Of a stretch of DNA of 64,000 nucleotides, positions 11,063 through 21,598 are shown in pieces; within the stretch, counting starts at the first letter, position 1, and each line of letters begins with the position of its first letter. Source of the stretch: Thinopyrum elongatum (taxonomy: Eukaryota; Streptophyta; Magnoliopsida; Poales; Poaceae); assembly GCA_011799875.1 (NCBI GenBank), contig CM022299.1:214154070-214218069 (forward strand). Direction: 5' to 3'. Below the pieces are notes generated by a model. The model did no database searches, was not told the origin of the DNA, and saw only the letters and a list, made by a program, of their open reading frames with translations. Both the position numbers and the translations under genes were made by a program.

Positions 11063-11875
11063 CTATTTGTTGTCAAGTGTGGCACTGATGGTGAAGGAAC
11101 CACCAGTGCCATCCTCCTTGGCGGGCACCTTCTTTGTCGCCGGCGGAGCGGCTTTGTTCTTCTTACACTTGCCGATGGAGCTCTCTGGTGCGTCCTCGAC
11201 GGCAGCGCAGCACTCCGAAGAGGTGCGCTTGCCGGAGTGGGCACAGGAGCCCTTGCCGGACTTCCTCTTGTTCTCCCGCCCGAGAGCTTCAGCGGCAAGT
11301 GCCTTGGCGGCAGTTGCGGCAGCTGCTTCCCGGTAGATCTTGTCGGCGCAAATAAGCGCATCCTTCTTCTCGCAGGGAACTGTGATAACACCTACTGGTC
11401 CTGGCATCTTCAACACGTTGTAGGCATAATGAGAGGCTGCCATGAACTTGGCGAGCGCTGGACGGCCAAGTATCCCATTATAAGGTAATGGAATATCGGC
11501 AACATCAAAGGTGACCTTCTCGGTCCGATAGTTCAGCTCGCCGCCAAATGTCACTGGCAGCGTGATCTTCCCTTTCGGCTTGCTCCTTCCTGGATTGACT
11601 CCTTGGAAAGTACCAGTTTCCTCAAGCTCACCGTCAGAGATTTGAAGTTTCCGGAGCACAGCGGGCGAAATCAGATTCAAGCCGGCCGCACCGTCAACTA
11701 ACATCTTCGTGACCTTGAGGTTGCGGATCGTTGGTGAAACCAACATCGGCAAGCACCCGACCGCCGTTGTGCGGTCAGGGTGGTCCTCAATGTCAAAGAC
11801 GATAGGCGTGTCGGACCACTTCAGAAGCTTTCTGGCGTCAACAGATGGTTCCGCCGCATTGATCTCTCGCGCCCA
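11063..11875 (-). pseudogene. RLG-1 aspartic protease
   Basis: It is in the same frame as gag upstream and RT downstream. Following the gag TAG (11,876-11,878) the frame reads WAREINAAEPSVDARKLL and then DTPIVFDIEDHP, normal lead-in sequence for a Tat protease. The active-site region is KMLVDGAAGLNLI, where relatives usually have LVDGGSSLNLI; the Asp-Gly is kept. ILGRPALAKF, the flap-to-C-terminal motif of retroviral-type proteases, follows. An Ala/Lys-rich tail leads to an in-frame TAG at 11,063-11,065, after which RT sequence (ENALVAFLRANVDVFAWQ) continues. Both stops are one C-to-T change from CAG or a similar codon. Confidence 0.75.
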
Positions 11876-13932
11876 CTATTTAAGTTGGCAGTGAGAAGAA
11901 TGCAACGAAGCACCACCGTCAACACACAAGACTTCTGCGGCTTTTTGAAATTCGTGCTCACTGGATTCTTCATCATCTAGATCATCATCATCATCATCTT
12001 TGTCGCGGCCACGAGGAGGCCTGTCTCTCTGCTGCTGCTTGGCCTTGCCGCGAGGCCCTCCTCGGGCAGTGCACTTCTTGTCGGACCCGCCAGCACCTTC
12101 TGGGGCCTTCTCCTTGTCGCGCCTCTCATACTTAGCTTTCTGCTGTTCGACAAGCTGCTCGACTCGTCGACAGTTCTGGAGATCGTGTCCCTTGGTGCGG
12201 TGGATCTTGCAATATTGCTTGTCAGAGCCGTCCTGCTTGTCGGCAGCCGCCAAGGCCTGACAGTTGGCGCACGCGGCAATCTCCTTGCCGGAGCCCTCGA
12301 CTTTGGCCTTGTCGGCGCTGCCGTTGCCGCTGGACTGCTCGACGGCAAGCACAGCTTTGCCCTTTTTCTTCCTGTTGTTCCGCCGCCGGCCCTTCTTTGC
12401 CGGGGCGGTACCTTCGCTGTCAGAGCTCCCCCCTGCGCCAACACCTTCACCGGGAAGTTTCCTTCCCTCTTCAGCACGCGCACACTTGTCGGCGAGAGCA
12501 TATAGCTGGCCAATGTCTCTGACCTTGGTCATCGCCATTTCCTCCCGCATCTTGCGGTTACGCACGTTCTGATGGAACGCGCTAATAACCGCAGCGGGGT
12601 GAACATCCGGGATGTTGTACTGTACGCGGCTGAACCTTTGAATGTATTTGCGCAGGGGCTCTCCTTCCTTCTGGGGGATGAGATGAAGATCACTCTCCTG
12701 GCCATGAGGTTGATGACCGCCAGTAAAGGCACCAACAAACTGATGGCACAGGTCCGCCCATGAAGAAATGGAGTTCTCCGGCAAGTGCATGAGCCATGAG
12801 ACGACGTTGCGCTTTAACACGAGCGGGAAGTAATTAGCAAGAATCATGTCGTCTCATCCCCCGGCAGCTTGCACCGCAATGGTGTAAATGCTGAGGAACT
12901 CCGACGGGTGTGTCTTGCCATCATACTTCTCCGGCACGTCAGGCTTGAAAGCCTTGCGATTGGGCCACTGGACCTGCCGCAGCTCACGGGTGAACGCTGG
13001 ACAACTTACCGCGTACGGCAAGTCGCCAGGATCCCCTGGCGCATGCATGTCAACAGCGGGCCTTGCGCGTCTGTCGACACTGACGATGCGCTTCTCTCCT
13101 TCGCTCGATAGTGGTACGAGCGTCTTCTCCTCTGCGTTCCTGAAGAACGAGGCGCTGGTCACGACGAGCTCGCGGGTCAGACGACGCCGTGGAATCATCG
13201 CCACGGGCGTCGTTTCGACGTGTCGGCGACCGAGGCCGTCTGGGTGGGGAGTGTACGGTTGTTGCCCCCTCGCCGTTCTTGTTGGTGACAGCATCGTCAC
13301 CAGCTCTCTTGTCGGCCGCGCGCACCGGGTCGGCATCAGCGAAGCTGAGAAGGCTCTGAATGGTTGCCCTCCACTCGTCAAGCTTATCTGCTGGTGGAGG
13401 GAAGTTCACGAGCAGCTGCGCACGCGCCAACGCTTCTGCTGGTGAGGGAGGTATCGAGTGGCGTGAGGACTGTGGGATGCTCTTACTCCTAACGGTGTTA
13501 GAAGGAGCATCTCCACGCCCAGGCGACCGCACCTCGACCCCGCCAACGTGTTGTTGCGTATGGTGACCCCGCGCATCTCGAGATTGATGCGCAAGTTCAT
13601 TATCCAGGGAGCGCCTGGCACCTGGGGCGTCAGGACGCTGCCTGTCACGGGCTTCTTGCGAAGGCCGCGGCGTCTGAACCGGCGCAGGCGTTCCAGAACG
13701 CGCAGCACCGTTTCTGGAGCTTGCAGGGCCAGCAGCAGCGGGCAACGCTGCGTTCCCAGACCCAGCAGCGCCAAGATTGGCGTTGCTGGCCCGGTTTTGG
13801 ACAGGTGGAGGTAATAGGAGCTCTCGCTCTCCAGTCCCCCCAGCAGCCGCAATCACGTCGGCACCCTCCTGCACGGGAGCAGGCGGGTTGGACGTGGACG
13901 CACCGATGGCTGAAGTCTTCTTTTTTGGAGCC
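11876..13932 (-). pseudogene. gag: RLG-1 gag
   Basis: It starts at the ATG near 13,932 (MAPKKKTSAIGAS), with a long low-complexity Ala/Pro/Arg N-terminus. The retrotransposon gag domain is recognisable from PAFTRELRQVQWP through EKYDGKTHPSEFL, NYFPLVLKRNVVSWLMHLP, WADLCHQFVGAF and GEPLRKYIQRFSRVQ. A CX2HX4HX4C knuckle (YCKIHRTKGHDLQNC) follows, then an Asp/Lys-rich tail. The N-terminal part is in another frame, so a frameshift lies around 13,080-13,130. A TGA interrupts at 12,854-12,856 and a TAG ends it at 11,876-11,878. Gag would form the cytoplasmic particle that packages element RNA; this copy cannot give full-length product. Confidence 0.75.
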
Positions 13933-13998
13933 ATAAGACGGAGAATGGCCCAAAAACTAGCGCGCAAATCGCTAGATTAGGTTCACACAACCTCCTTC

Positions 13999-14016
13999 CC
14001 CCTACCTGGCGCGCCA
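13999..14016 (-). other. RLG-1 primer-binding site
   Basis: Four bases inside the 5' LTR the minus strand reads TGGCGCGCCAGGTAGGGG, which starts with the TGG expected opposite a tRNA CCA end. As I recall the plant tRNA-Arg(CCU) 3' end, all 18 bases pair with it. RLG-3 has the first 14. Confidence 0.75.
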
Positions 14017-14020
14017 AAGA

Positions 14021-15033
14021 TGTCGGGGACGAATCCGCGATCACCTATGGGACCCAGAGAAGGACCCCTTTACGTTCGGCAGGGAGAGACGGTCGTGCGA
14101 AGAGCAAATCTAGCGAAGAACACGACAGTGCACGAGAGAGATTTACCCAGGTTCGGGCCGCACGGATGCGTAAAACCCTACTCCTGCTTTTTTGGTTTAT
14201 TATCTGTATGATTGTTCTAGCTCCAGGAGCGCTACAGTACCGAGTAGCTGCGTACAATACTGGAGTTCTCCCTCTTTCCCGTTCCTCTCTCCCTTTCACG
14301 TTGCCTATGGGCCTCCTTTTATACGCACAAAGGGGTCACCAACAGGTGGCAAACAGTAAAGGTAGAGGTGGAAAGTTGCTACAGTAAGGCCACTATTACC
14401 AGGATGACATGTCCTACCTACCACTGACGGCAGGGGACAAGGGCATTAAATGCCCATGCCTTTGCTGTCCACATACATGTACCCGGACGTCGTGGACGTG
14501 GGAAAAGCCTATCCCACGTGCTGCTGCACCGCTATCTACAGTGCACCGCCGTCTACACAGTGCCCTGCCACGCACGCTTGGAAGGACCCAGAGCGCCACG
14601 CTGGCAGAGGCACCGGAGCAGCACAGTAGCACAGTGGTACAGTAACGCTTGCCGCGGCAAGACCTTGCCGCACCTGACAGCTTGGCGCAACCCATAGTTT
14701 GCCGTGCAAGGTAACTTGCCGGGGCAAGTACCTTGCCGCATCCGCTATCTTGCCGCAGCCAATACCTTGCCGCAGCCAATGACTTGCCGGGGCAAGTACC
14801 TTGCCGCGGCAAGTACTCTGCTTCAGCAATGCCCAGGCTGGGCCTCAGCTGTCCCTCCCGGCAAGCTCCTCTTGCCGGGGCCTTAACTCTTGCTTTGTAT
14901 ACTTTGTTCTTGAATGGCTTAATAATCTTGAGCTTCTCTCTGGCTGTCCTCCCGCAAGCCTGGCCGCGGGATGCTACTACTGCCCGTGCACAAGTACGGG
15001 GTACTAGGGTACCCCTATTCTAGTACACCGACA
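14021..15033 (-). repeat. RLG-1 right LTR (5' LTR, promoter copy)
   Basis: It runs TGTCGGGGAC to CACCGACA and is followed by the TSD TGGAT. It matches 1,117-2,129 except for a few changes (for example T for C near 14,096). The TTGCCG palindrome cluster lies at about 14,645-14,885, upstream of the TATA box when read on the minus strand. Confidence 0.93.
14316..14323 (-). promoter_or_regulatory. TATA box of the RLG-1 5' LTR
   Basis: The minus strand reads TATAAAAGGAGGCCC. The same block is in the RLG-2 LTR (~15,146-15,156) and the RLG-3 LTR (29,870-29,877), so it is the conserved core promoter of this group. Confidence 0.7.
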
Positions 15034-15772
15034 TGGATTGATGGTGGATGTAGCACACTCGCGTGGCAAGGTCGCTCTAGGGGCGAGAGTGGCTACGAGC
15101 GTATCAATATGCGAGGGTCCAACCCTTTCTACGGTCACCATGGGCCTCCTTTTATAGATTAAGGGGTCACCACAGTGGCAAATCAGTCTTTGTGTACTGA
15201 TTAGATAGCTAACAGTGCTATCATATCTAACTCTGCAGGCTGACAGAGCGCATTAAATTCGCCACTCAGTGTCACATCACAGCCCGCCCGGCAGGCCCTG
15301 CCGGGCTGTTTTGCCAGCTTCGCGCCTGCTCGCTTGACACGTCTCAGGACGGGTGTCATATGGAGATGTTTGCTGTAGGAAGTGGCTGCCATGTGGCAAG
15401 AAGCAGCTACATAGTCACCTTGGAGCTTGACACTGCTTTGATTAATGACTTGCATCACTTGTGAGGTGGAGTGGTGGAGTGGCTTGCCTCCGCCAGCCCC
15501 GGCAGGCCTGCCGGGACAATCTAGGAGCTTGCTTCCGGGGCAAAACCCAACCCTGCCAGGCTCGCCTGCCCGGCAAGGTAGGTCCTTCCCTTAGCGATGC
15601 CTTGTTCCTCTGGCTCACCTCAGCCTTCTCGACCTGCACTTGGATCCTTCAAAGGAATTGATCCTCCTTGTTTGGTCTGATCTTGGTCTTGTAATCTTGT
15701 CTTCGAGCCTGTTGGCTTGCTGTCCATGCACAGTCAGGGGAAAACATATACCCCTATCTGTGTTCCCCGACA
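15034..15772 (-). repeat. RLG-2 LTR, second part (with TSD of RLG-1 at 15,034-15,038)
   Basis: It resumes the LTR broken at 1,116 and ends CCCCGACA at 15,772. It contains the conserved TATAAAAGGAGGCCC block (minus strand, ~15,150) and CCGGCAGG-type repeats. The first five bases duplicate 1,112-1,116. Confidence 0.75.
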
Positions 15773-16165
15773 TAAGCTCCCGGACCTAAGCCATACGTGT
15801 CGCTGGGCACATTGGGTTAGGCCCCAAACAGTGCACGGACACATGGCAAAAAAGGGCTGCTTGCATCATGGTTCGTCATGATGACCAGTCAATCCAACGT
15901 CCACTTTGCGCAATTACTGCGAGTCGTGGGGTCGTGGGACTGTTGCAGTTAATGTAAAACGGTAACTTCTGAAGCGTCGCGTCCCTACTCCACGCCTTTT
16001 CCCCTTAAGATAGGAAAATGCGGAACGGCACGGTTCACTTGTCGCCTGTCCTGCCCTCCCATCATCTTCCTCCGCAAGCCAAACAACTGCCCCTCCTTTC
16101 TCTCCCTCGCCCGTCGCCGTTCCCCCACCTGATTCCTTCCCCCGTTCGCACCGGCGTCCACGGAA
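15773..16165. other. RLG-2 spacer between LTR and opposite-strand gene
   Basis: It is homologous in position to 2,130-2,500 of RLG-1: a diverged purine-tract region, a shared GGCCCCAAACAGTGCACGG-like block, then a pyrimidine-rich leader before the ATG at 16,166. No gene is visible. Confidence 0.55.
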
Positions 16166-18736
16166 ATGGGGAAGAAAACTACAGCAAAATGGAAGCAGAC
16201 GGCCGCGGCGAAGGAGGTGGTCACCGAGGGAAGAAAGAGGGCGGTGGAGCTGGACAAGAAGCGGAGGGGAGACATTGTCTTCTTTCTATCGAACCTGGAC
16301 GGCCTGGTTCTGCAGGCAAGGTACGGGTACCTGTGGGGGAGGGAAGTCCCGAAAGGGCACGGCGCGCCCAATGTTTTGGCGGAGGGGGAAGAGGATCCGC
16401 CAAATTCATACCGATTCTTCTACGCATATTTCATCTGCGGCCTCTGCCCCCCTTTTTCTGATTTCTTTGAGGCGATGATGACGATTTATGGATTCCACCT
16501 CCTGGACTTCACGCCAAATGCAATGGCGACCATGGCCATCTTTGCCCATTTGTGTGAGAACTTTGTTTGAGTCGCCCCCAATGTTGATATGTTCAGGCAT
16601 TACTTTGTCCTGCGGGTGAAGAACAAAACTCACCGCTCTGGGAACATCAGCTGGATGCCACGGGGGGCAAGGAAGTCCTGGGATTATATCCCTGGTCTGC
16701 AGCGCGAGAGGTGGGATGAGTGGAGAGGAGACTGGTGCTGGATTCAGGATGAGGAAGCCCCAGAGTTCTGCGAAGCACGAACAGTGTGTGTCGAGCGCAG
16801 CAAGGAATGGAGCGCATTCGGCCTCACCAATGATAGGCTTTGCCCGGCAATAAACAGGATCACCTGCCTGAAGGCTGCCGGGCTAACCATTGAGCATGTG
16901 GGGGCAGATTTTCTCCTTCGTCGCATCTCGCCACTGCAGAAGAGGGACAGACCCACCTGGTTGTATGGTGATGCTGGGGATAGGATGAGATTGCTCCCAG
17001 GTTTGGCCAATAACTTGTCTGTTTATGGCCACGCCTGGTTGTGTGACCAGTTGTTTGGCCGCTATGAGCTATTCAAGCTCCCAGCAACCGTTATCCCTCT
17101 GAATGTCAATTCGACCCGGGACCAGATCTTGAAGTGGATGCCGGATTGCCATGCTCATGGGGTGGCAGGTGATTGGCGTTTGCCCACTCTTGACGAAGAA
17201 CTTGAATGGTCCAACGCCCTGGCGGAGAGGGCTGTCAGGGTGGATACCAACGTGTACAAACACACCTCCACCATGGAGGCAGCGTTTATCAAGAGGAGGA
17301 CTGAGGAGGACAAAGCTGCCCGAATTGCTGCAATGGCAAGGGCTGCAAAGGTCGGGAAGGCAAAAGCTGAGGATGAGGGTTCCTCGCATGGTGGTAGCGA
17401 GGCACAGGCCACGGAAGAGGTTGCCGGGGACGAGATTTCCGGGCTTGAGGCTCTATCTACCGCGGTAGCAGAGCTCCAAAAGGAGGAGGAGGCTGCTGAG
17501 GCAGTGGAGCCCGAAGCGGAGTGGCTCGCGGCTGGTCCTCAAGCCCCCGAGCCGATTTTGGATCAGCGTCCCCGCAGGCATGCTGCTAACCACGGAACGG
17601 TGGCCCCAAATCCAGCGCCTGCCGCCAAGAAGGTGAAGAAGACCACCACCAGAAATACCAAGACAGATGTGGCGTGCCGCCAGTCTCCTCGCCTTGTCGG
17701 GATCAAAGCTTCTCCCGCCAAGCAATCGGTGGATGTGGAGGGCAATTCCAGCTCTCATTCTGGCTCGAGCTCTTCGCAGAGCTCGTCTTCATCGGAGCCC
17801 CCAGCGCTGCAGCAGGGTTTGGGGCTGCCGAAAAGCTCTGCCCCTCCATCCCAGAAGAGAGGCAGAGCATCCCCGCCACCCATGGAATTTGAATTGAGCT
17901 CCATGCTCATTGATGAGGAGTAAGGAAGATTTCCCTTTCTGTGATAACTTTAGTATACTTGATTATCTTTACTGGCTGACCTTTTGTTTTGCTGTCGTTG
18001 GCATGGAGGAGGGGGAGGAAACGGAGACCCTCATCCATCGGTCGAAGAGGCTCCGGCGTGCTGGGTCGCCGAAGACTGTGGAGAGCTTAGGCTTGGTGGG
18101 GAGCAATATGGAGGATCCCGCACCGAGCCCCCAGCCTAGCCCCCGGCCTGAAAGTGGAGGGCTGGTTCCTTCTGCTGGAGGCAACAGAGACGAGCTTCCC
18201 ACCCCTCCAGCTGGAGGAGGCGGCAAGACGACATGGGATGATCCCTCCCTAGAAGGGTATGTTCCTCCTGATGACCCAGCCAAAGAACCCCTGGCGAGAC
18301 CCTCCATGGACGAGCCCGCATAGAGTGTCGCCGTGGCTGCCGCGACAGGGGGTGGAGTTCATGGCCCGGCAACTAATGCTGCCGGGGAAACTGAGGCCCC
18401 TGCCCGGCAGGCTTCTCCGGGCACTTAACTTCCACTCTCCTTCTTTCTCTTATGTATCCCCTCTCCCTATATCCCAGTAATCTAAAACTTCTGCCTTTTT
18501 TGCCATTCGCTTGTCCTTTCATCCGCAGTCCTCCAAGCCGAAGAGCCAGAACTGCTGGAAGAGGTGGCCAGCATAGGGAGAGCTGCCGCGGACGGGGCCG
18601 CCGAGATCGCCACCGCGGAGGGATAGGGCCCCGCTGCCGGGATGTTCAAGATTCTTTGGCGGTGGCAGAACATACTTCTGAAAGTGCCCCAGAGGTGGGA
18701 GTGGTGGTCGAGGGGAAGATTCCCCTCCGAACCATG
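16166..18736 (+). pseudogene. RLG-2 opposite-strand gene, 5' part ('putative gypsy-type transposon' protein)
   Basis: The ATG at 16,166 starts MGKKTTAKWKQTAAAK. The domain motifs FICGLCPPFSDFFEA, LLDFTPNAMATMAIFAHLCE and later VGADFLLRRISPL match the RLG-1 gene. A TGA at 16,568 replaces the Gly of the FVGV motif. Exon 1 runs to 17,919 with a donor GTAAGG in the same phase (2) as RLG-1, after a Ser-rich, acidic region. The next exon begins near 18,005 (EEGEETETLIHRSKRLR), but the expected CAG acceptor is degraded. The gene stops at the solo LTR that starts at 18,737 and continues at 20,404. It is longer and less similar than the RLG-1 gene, so the two elements are different families or old relatives. 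Confidence 0.75.
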
Positions 18737-20403
18737 TGAAAGCACAAGTGTTCCCTTGGTGATTTTGGTAATTAATGTCAACATATCTCTTGTTGGCCTA
18801 ATATCTTCATCTAGTATATTTCAGAAAGTTCAATAATGGAGTGGCATGGACAAGAGGATGTGGAACCGCTTCAAGATACTAAGGACAAAGATTAGCAAAA
18901 TCTCAAGACTCTTCATTTCTATTTTAGTGATCCAAGATCACATTGAGTCCATAGGAAAAGCCAATACTATTAAAAGGGGATGAGGTGTTGCTTAATGGTC
19001 TACTTGCTCAAAATGCTTAGTGATATGCTCCAAAGCCCTCAACCACTTTCTCATTTCCAAATATGTCCAAAACCTAAAGTCAAACTTGGCCCCACCGATT
19101 TGATCTATCCGGCGCCACTGAGTTTCTTTGACATAGCCACTGCCAGAAACCCTAATCAATTCGGTCTCACCGATCGGGATCTCGGTCTCACCGAGATGGC
19201 AATGCAAACTCTCTGTTTCCCTTCGTAACATTTCGGTCTTACCAAAATGAGCAATCGGTCCCACCGAGTTCGCAATGCAAACTCTTTATTGCCTGTTGTA
19301 ATTATTTCGGTCTCACCGAAATATGCAATCGGTCCCACCGAGTTTGCCTGACCAACTCTCTGTTTAACTCATTGCTGAAATTGGTCCCACTGAGTTCATG
19401 CAGTCGGTCACACCGAGATGAGGTCTTGCCCTAACCCTTGCACATCAGTCCCACCGAGTTGATCATGTCGGTCCCACCGAGATTCCTAACGTTCACATTT
19501 TGAACTAAATCGGTCTCACCGGGTTCTTCTATTCGGTCTGACCGAGTTGGGTCAAATGTGTGTAACGGTTGGATTTTGTGTGGAGGCTATATATACCCTT
19601 CCACCCCCTTCTCTATTCAAGAGAGAGCCATCAGAACGCGCCTACACTTCCACTACTCATTTTCTGAGAGAGAACCACCTACTCATGTGTTGAGATCAAG
19701 ACATTCCAATCCTACCACAAGAATCTTGATCTCTAGCCTTCCCCAAGTTGCTTTCCACTCAAACTATCTTTCCACCATAGCCAAATCTATGAGAGAGAGT
19801 TGAGTGTTGGGGAGACTATCATTTGAAGCACAAGAGCAAGGAGTTCATCATCAACACACCATTTATTACCTTTTGGAGAGTGGTGTCTCCTAGATTGGTT
19901 AGGTGTAACTTGGGAGCCTCCGACAAGATTGTGGAGTTGAACCAAGGAGTTTGTAAGGGCAAGGAGATCGCCTACTTCGTGAAGATCTAGCCGAGTGAGG
20001 CAAGTCCTTCGTGGGCGATGGCCATGGTGGGATAGACAAGGTTGCTTCTTCATGGACCCTGCGTGTGTGGAGCCCTCCGTGGACTCGCGCAGCCGTTACC
20101 CGTCGTGGGTTGAAGTCTCCACCAACGTGGATGTATGATAGCACCACCTATCGGAACCACGCCAAAAATCTCCGTGTCTTCATTGCGTTTGCACACTCCA
20201 ATCCCATCCCTTTACTTTCTTGCAAATAGCATGCTTTACTCTTTCCGCTACTCATACTCTTGTCATGCTTGCTTGAAATGTATTGTGAATGCTTAAACTT
20301 GTGCTAAAACTCCACCTCAACTTGAAGAACTTAAAAACTGCTACTTTTGCTTGTTGAGGGTCTAATCACCCCCCCCTCTAGACACCTCTTCTCGATCCTT
20401 TCA
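18737..20403 (+). mobile_element. Solo LTR (1,667 bp) inside RLG-2
   Basis: It begins TGAAAGCACA and ends GATCCTTTCA, giving a 6 bp inverted end TGAAAG/CTTTCA. It is flanked by CCATG on both sides (18,732-18,736 and 20,404-20,408). No internal region is present, so it is a recombined solo LTR. Before the TATA box it carries 12-14 degenerate TCGGTCYCACCGAG units (about 19,090-19,550). The length suggests a large Copia- or Gypsy-type LTR; I cannot name the family. Confidence 0.85.
19588..19596 (+). promoter_or_regulatory. TATA box in the solo LTR
   Basis: CTATATATACCC lies about 30 bp after the last TCGGTC...ACCGAG unit. It gives the LTR a plus orientation, with the repeat array as its upstream promoter region. 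Confidence 0.6.
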
Positions 20404-21598
20404 CCATGGATCCCCTTCCCTCCTTTGGGCCCATGGTGGGGACCTCACCATCCCCCTCAAGCCAATTGGCGCTGGTGTTGGTGCAGCCTAGGATTGGAGC
20501 CCCCGGCCAATCGGCATCGACGAACATGGAGCTTGATGAAGAGCTCCAGTGAATCCTGGCGTCGCTGCACCAAGGGGTTGAAGAATCGGGCGATTCTGTT
20601 GCCGTTGCAATGGATTTGTCCTTCCTGGAGTCCGTGGCGGTGGGCATCAAAGAAATGCAGGCCCGACACGACCAGAAGTGGCAGGCGCTCAAAGAGCAGT
20701 GCGAGTCCGCCAACAAAGTGGACCAGAAGCTGAAGGACAAGTGCCTGGAGCTACGCGAATGGCATGGCAAGTAGTTCCAGGTACTTATGAGGCAGCAGGA
20801 GGCGATCCTGATGACGAGGGAAGACGTCATGGCCCGTGAAGCGCACCTGGCGGATCGCAAGGCATGTCTGGACGCGAGAGAGCAAGAGATTTCTCTCCGG
20901 GAGGAGAAGCTTGGAGCCATCCTTCACGCCAAAGATGATGATCTGGAAGTCCTCGTGCAGCAACACACCAAGGAGTTGGAGGACAAGCACAAAGCTGCCC
21001 TGGACGTCCTCACAACTGATTCTGCTGTTCGACTGAAGAAACTCACTGATGATCTTGCTGCCGCATCCGCTGCGAGGACTGACCTTGATCGACAGGTGAC
21101 TAAGCTGACTGAGGAGCTTGCCGGGAGCACTAAGGAGGTGGAGGCTCTCAAGGAGGAAGCGCGAAAGGCGGAGGTCCATCTGAGCAATGTGCAGTCGCGG
21201 CTTTCCTCCAGGACACAAGGCCTTGAACCGCCAACGGCACCAGCATGGATCTGAAGGCCAGGATTGGCACCTTGGAAAGCGTGGCAGAGTCCAACGGAGC
21301 CCGCCAGCAACAGTTGTCCAAAGATCTAGACACCGCCCAGCGCCTCCGGAAGGATGCAGAGGACAAGCTGACGAACCAATCCGAGCAAGTGAACCTCTGG
21401 ATCAGGAGCATGATTGACATCGCTATGCACCTTGCTGCCCAGATCGTAGCGATGGGCATGGACGGGCCAGCTTTCTCGATCAATAGGCAGGAGGTCCCTA
21501 GTGCCAAGCTGGGAGTTTTCTTCAACGAGCTGATCAAAAAGCTGAGGGTGCATGAAGAGGGAAGGGCCAAGCGCTTCGCGACCGTCCTTAAGAACTGA
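20404..21598 (+). pseudogene. RLG-2 opposite-strand gene, 3' coiled-coil part
   Basis: The frame resumes right after the solo LTR (MDPLPSFGPMVG...). It encodes a long coiled coil rich in Glu, Lys, Ala and Leu (for example MAREAHLADRKACLDAREQE), comparable to exon 4 of the RLG-1 gene. Stops interrupt at about 20,550 (TGA) and 20,772 (TAG). A frameshift at ~21,245 moves the last part (MDLKARIGTLESVAES to a TGA at 21,596) to another frame. Function unknown. Confidence 0.65.

Larger units (their letters stand above)
1117..15033 (-). mobile_element. RLG-1: complete Tat-lineage Ty3/Gypsy LTR retrotransposon
   Basis: A 13,917 bp element with two 1,013 bp LTRs (TGTCGGGGAC...CACCGACA), a perfect 5 bp TSD (TGGAT), a tRNA-type primer site beside the right LTR and a purine tract beside the left. 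gag, protease, RT, RNase H, a second archaeal-type RNase H and integrase run in that order on the minus strand, so the right LTR is the 5' LTR. The second RNase H and a large opposite-strand gene between pol and the 3' LTR mark the Tat lineage (Grande/Retand/RIRE2-like in the literature). By eye the LTRs differ by about 6 substitutions and 2 single-base indels (~0.6%), so insertion was recent. Premature stops and a lost integrase residue make this copy non-autonomous. Confidence 0.92.
938..21598 (-). mobile_element. RLG-2: degraded Tat-like Ty3/Gypsy element, split by RLG-1 and by a solo LTR
   Basis: The pieces are one LTR (938-1,116 joined to 15,039-15,772), a short spacer, and an opposite-strand gene (16,166-18,736 joined to 20,404-21,598) homologous to the one in RLG-1. 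By analogy with RLG-1 the element is read on the minus strand and the preserved LTR is its 3' LTR. The gag-pol part and the second LTR are missing, so it was cut off near 21.6 kb, where an unrelated LTR begins. RLG-1 lies inside its LTR (TSD TGGAT) and a solo LTR lies inside its gene (TSD CCATG), so RLG-2 is older than both. Confidence 0.7.

Noticed and set aside
16018..16461. 147 aa plus frame at the start of the RLG-2 gene
   Set aside because: Overlaps in another frame the sequence with the CGLCPPFSDFF motif, which is the real frame.
18980..19560. Spaced palindromic repeats as a CRISPR-like array
   Set aside because: Units diverge, spacing varies from 20 to 50 bp, and they sit before a TATA box in a plant solo LTR with a clean TSD.
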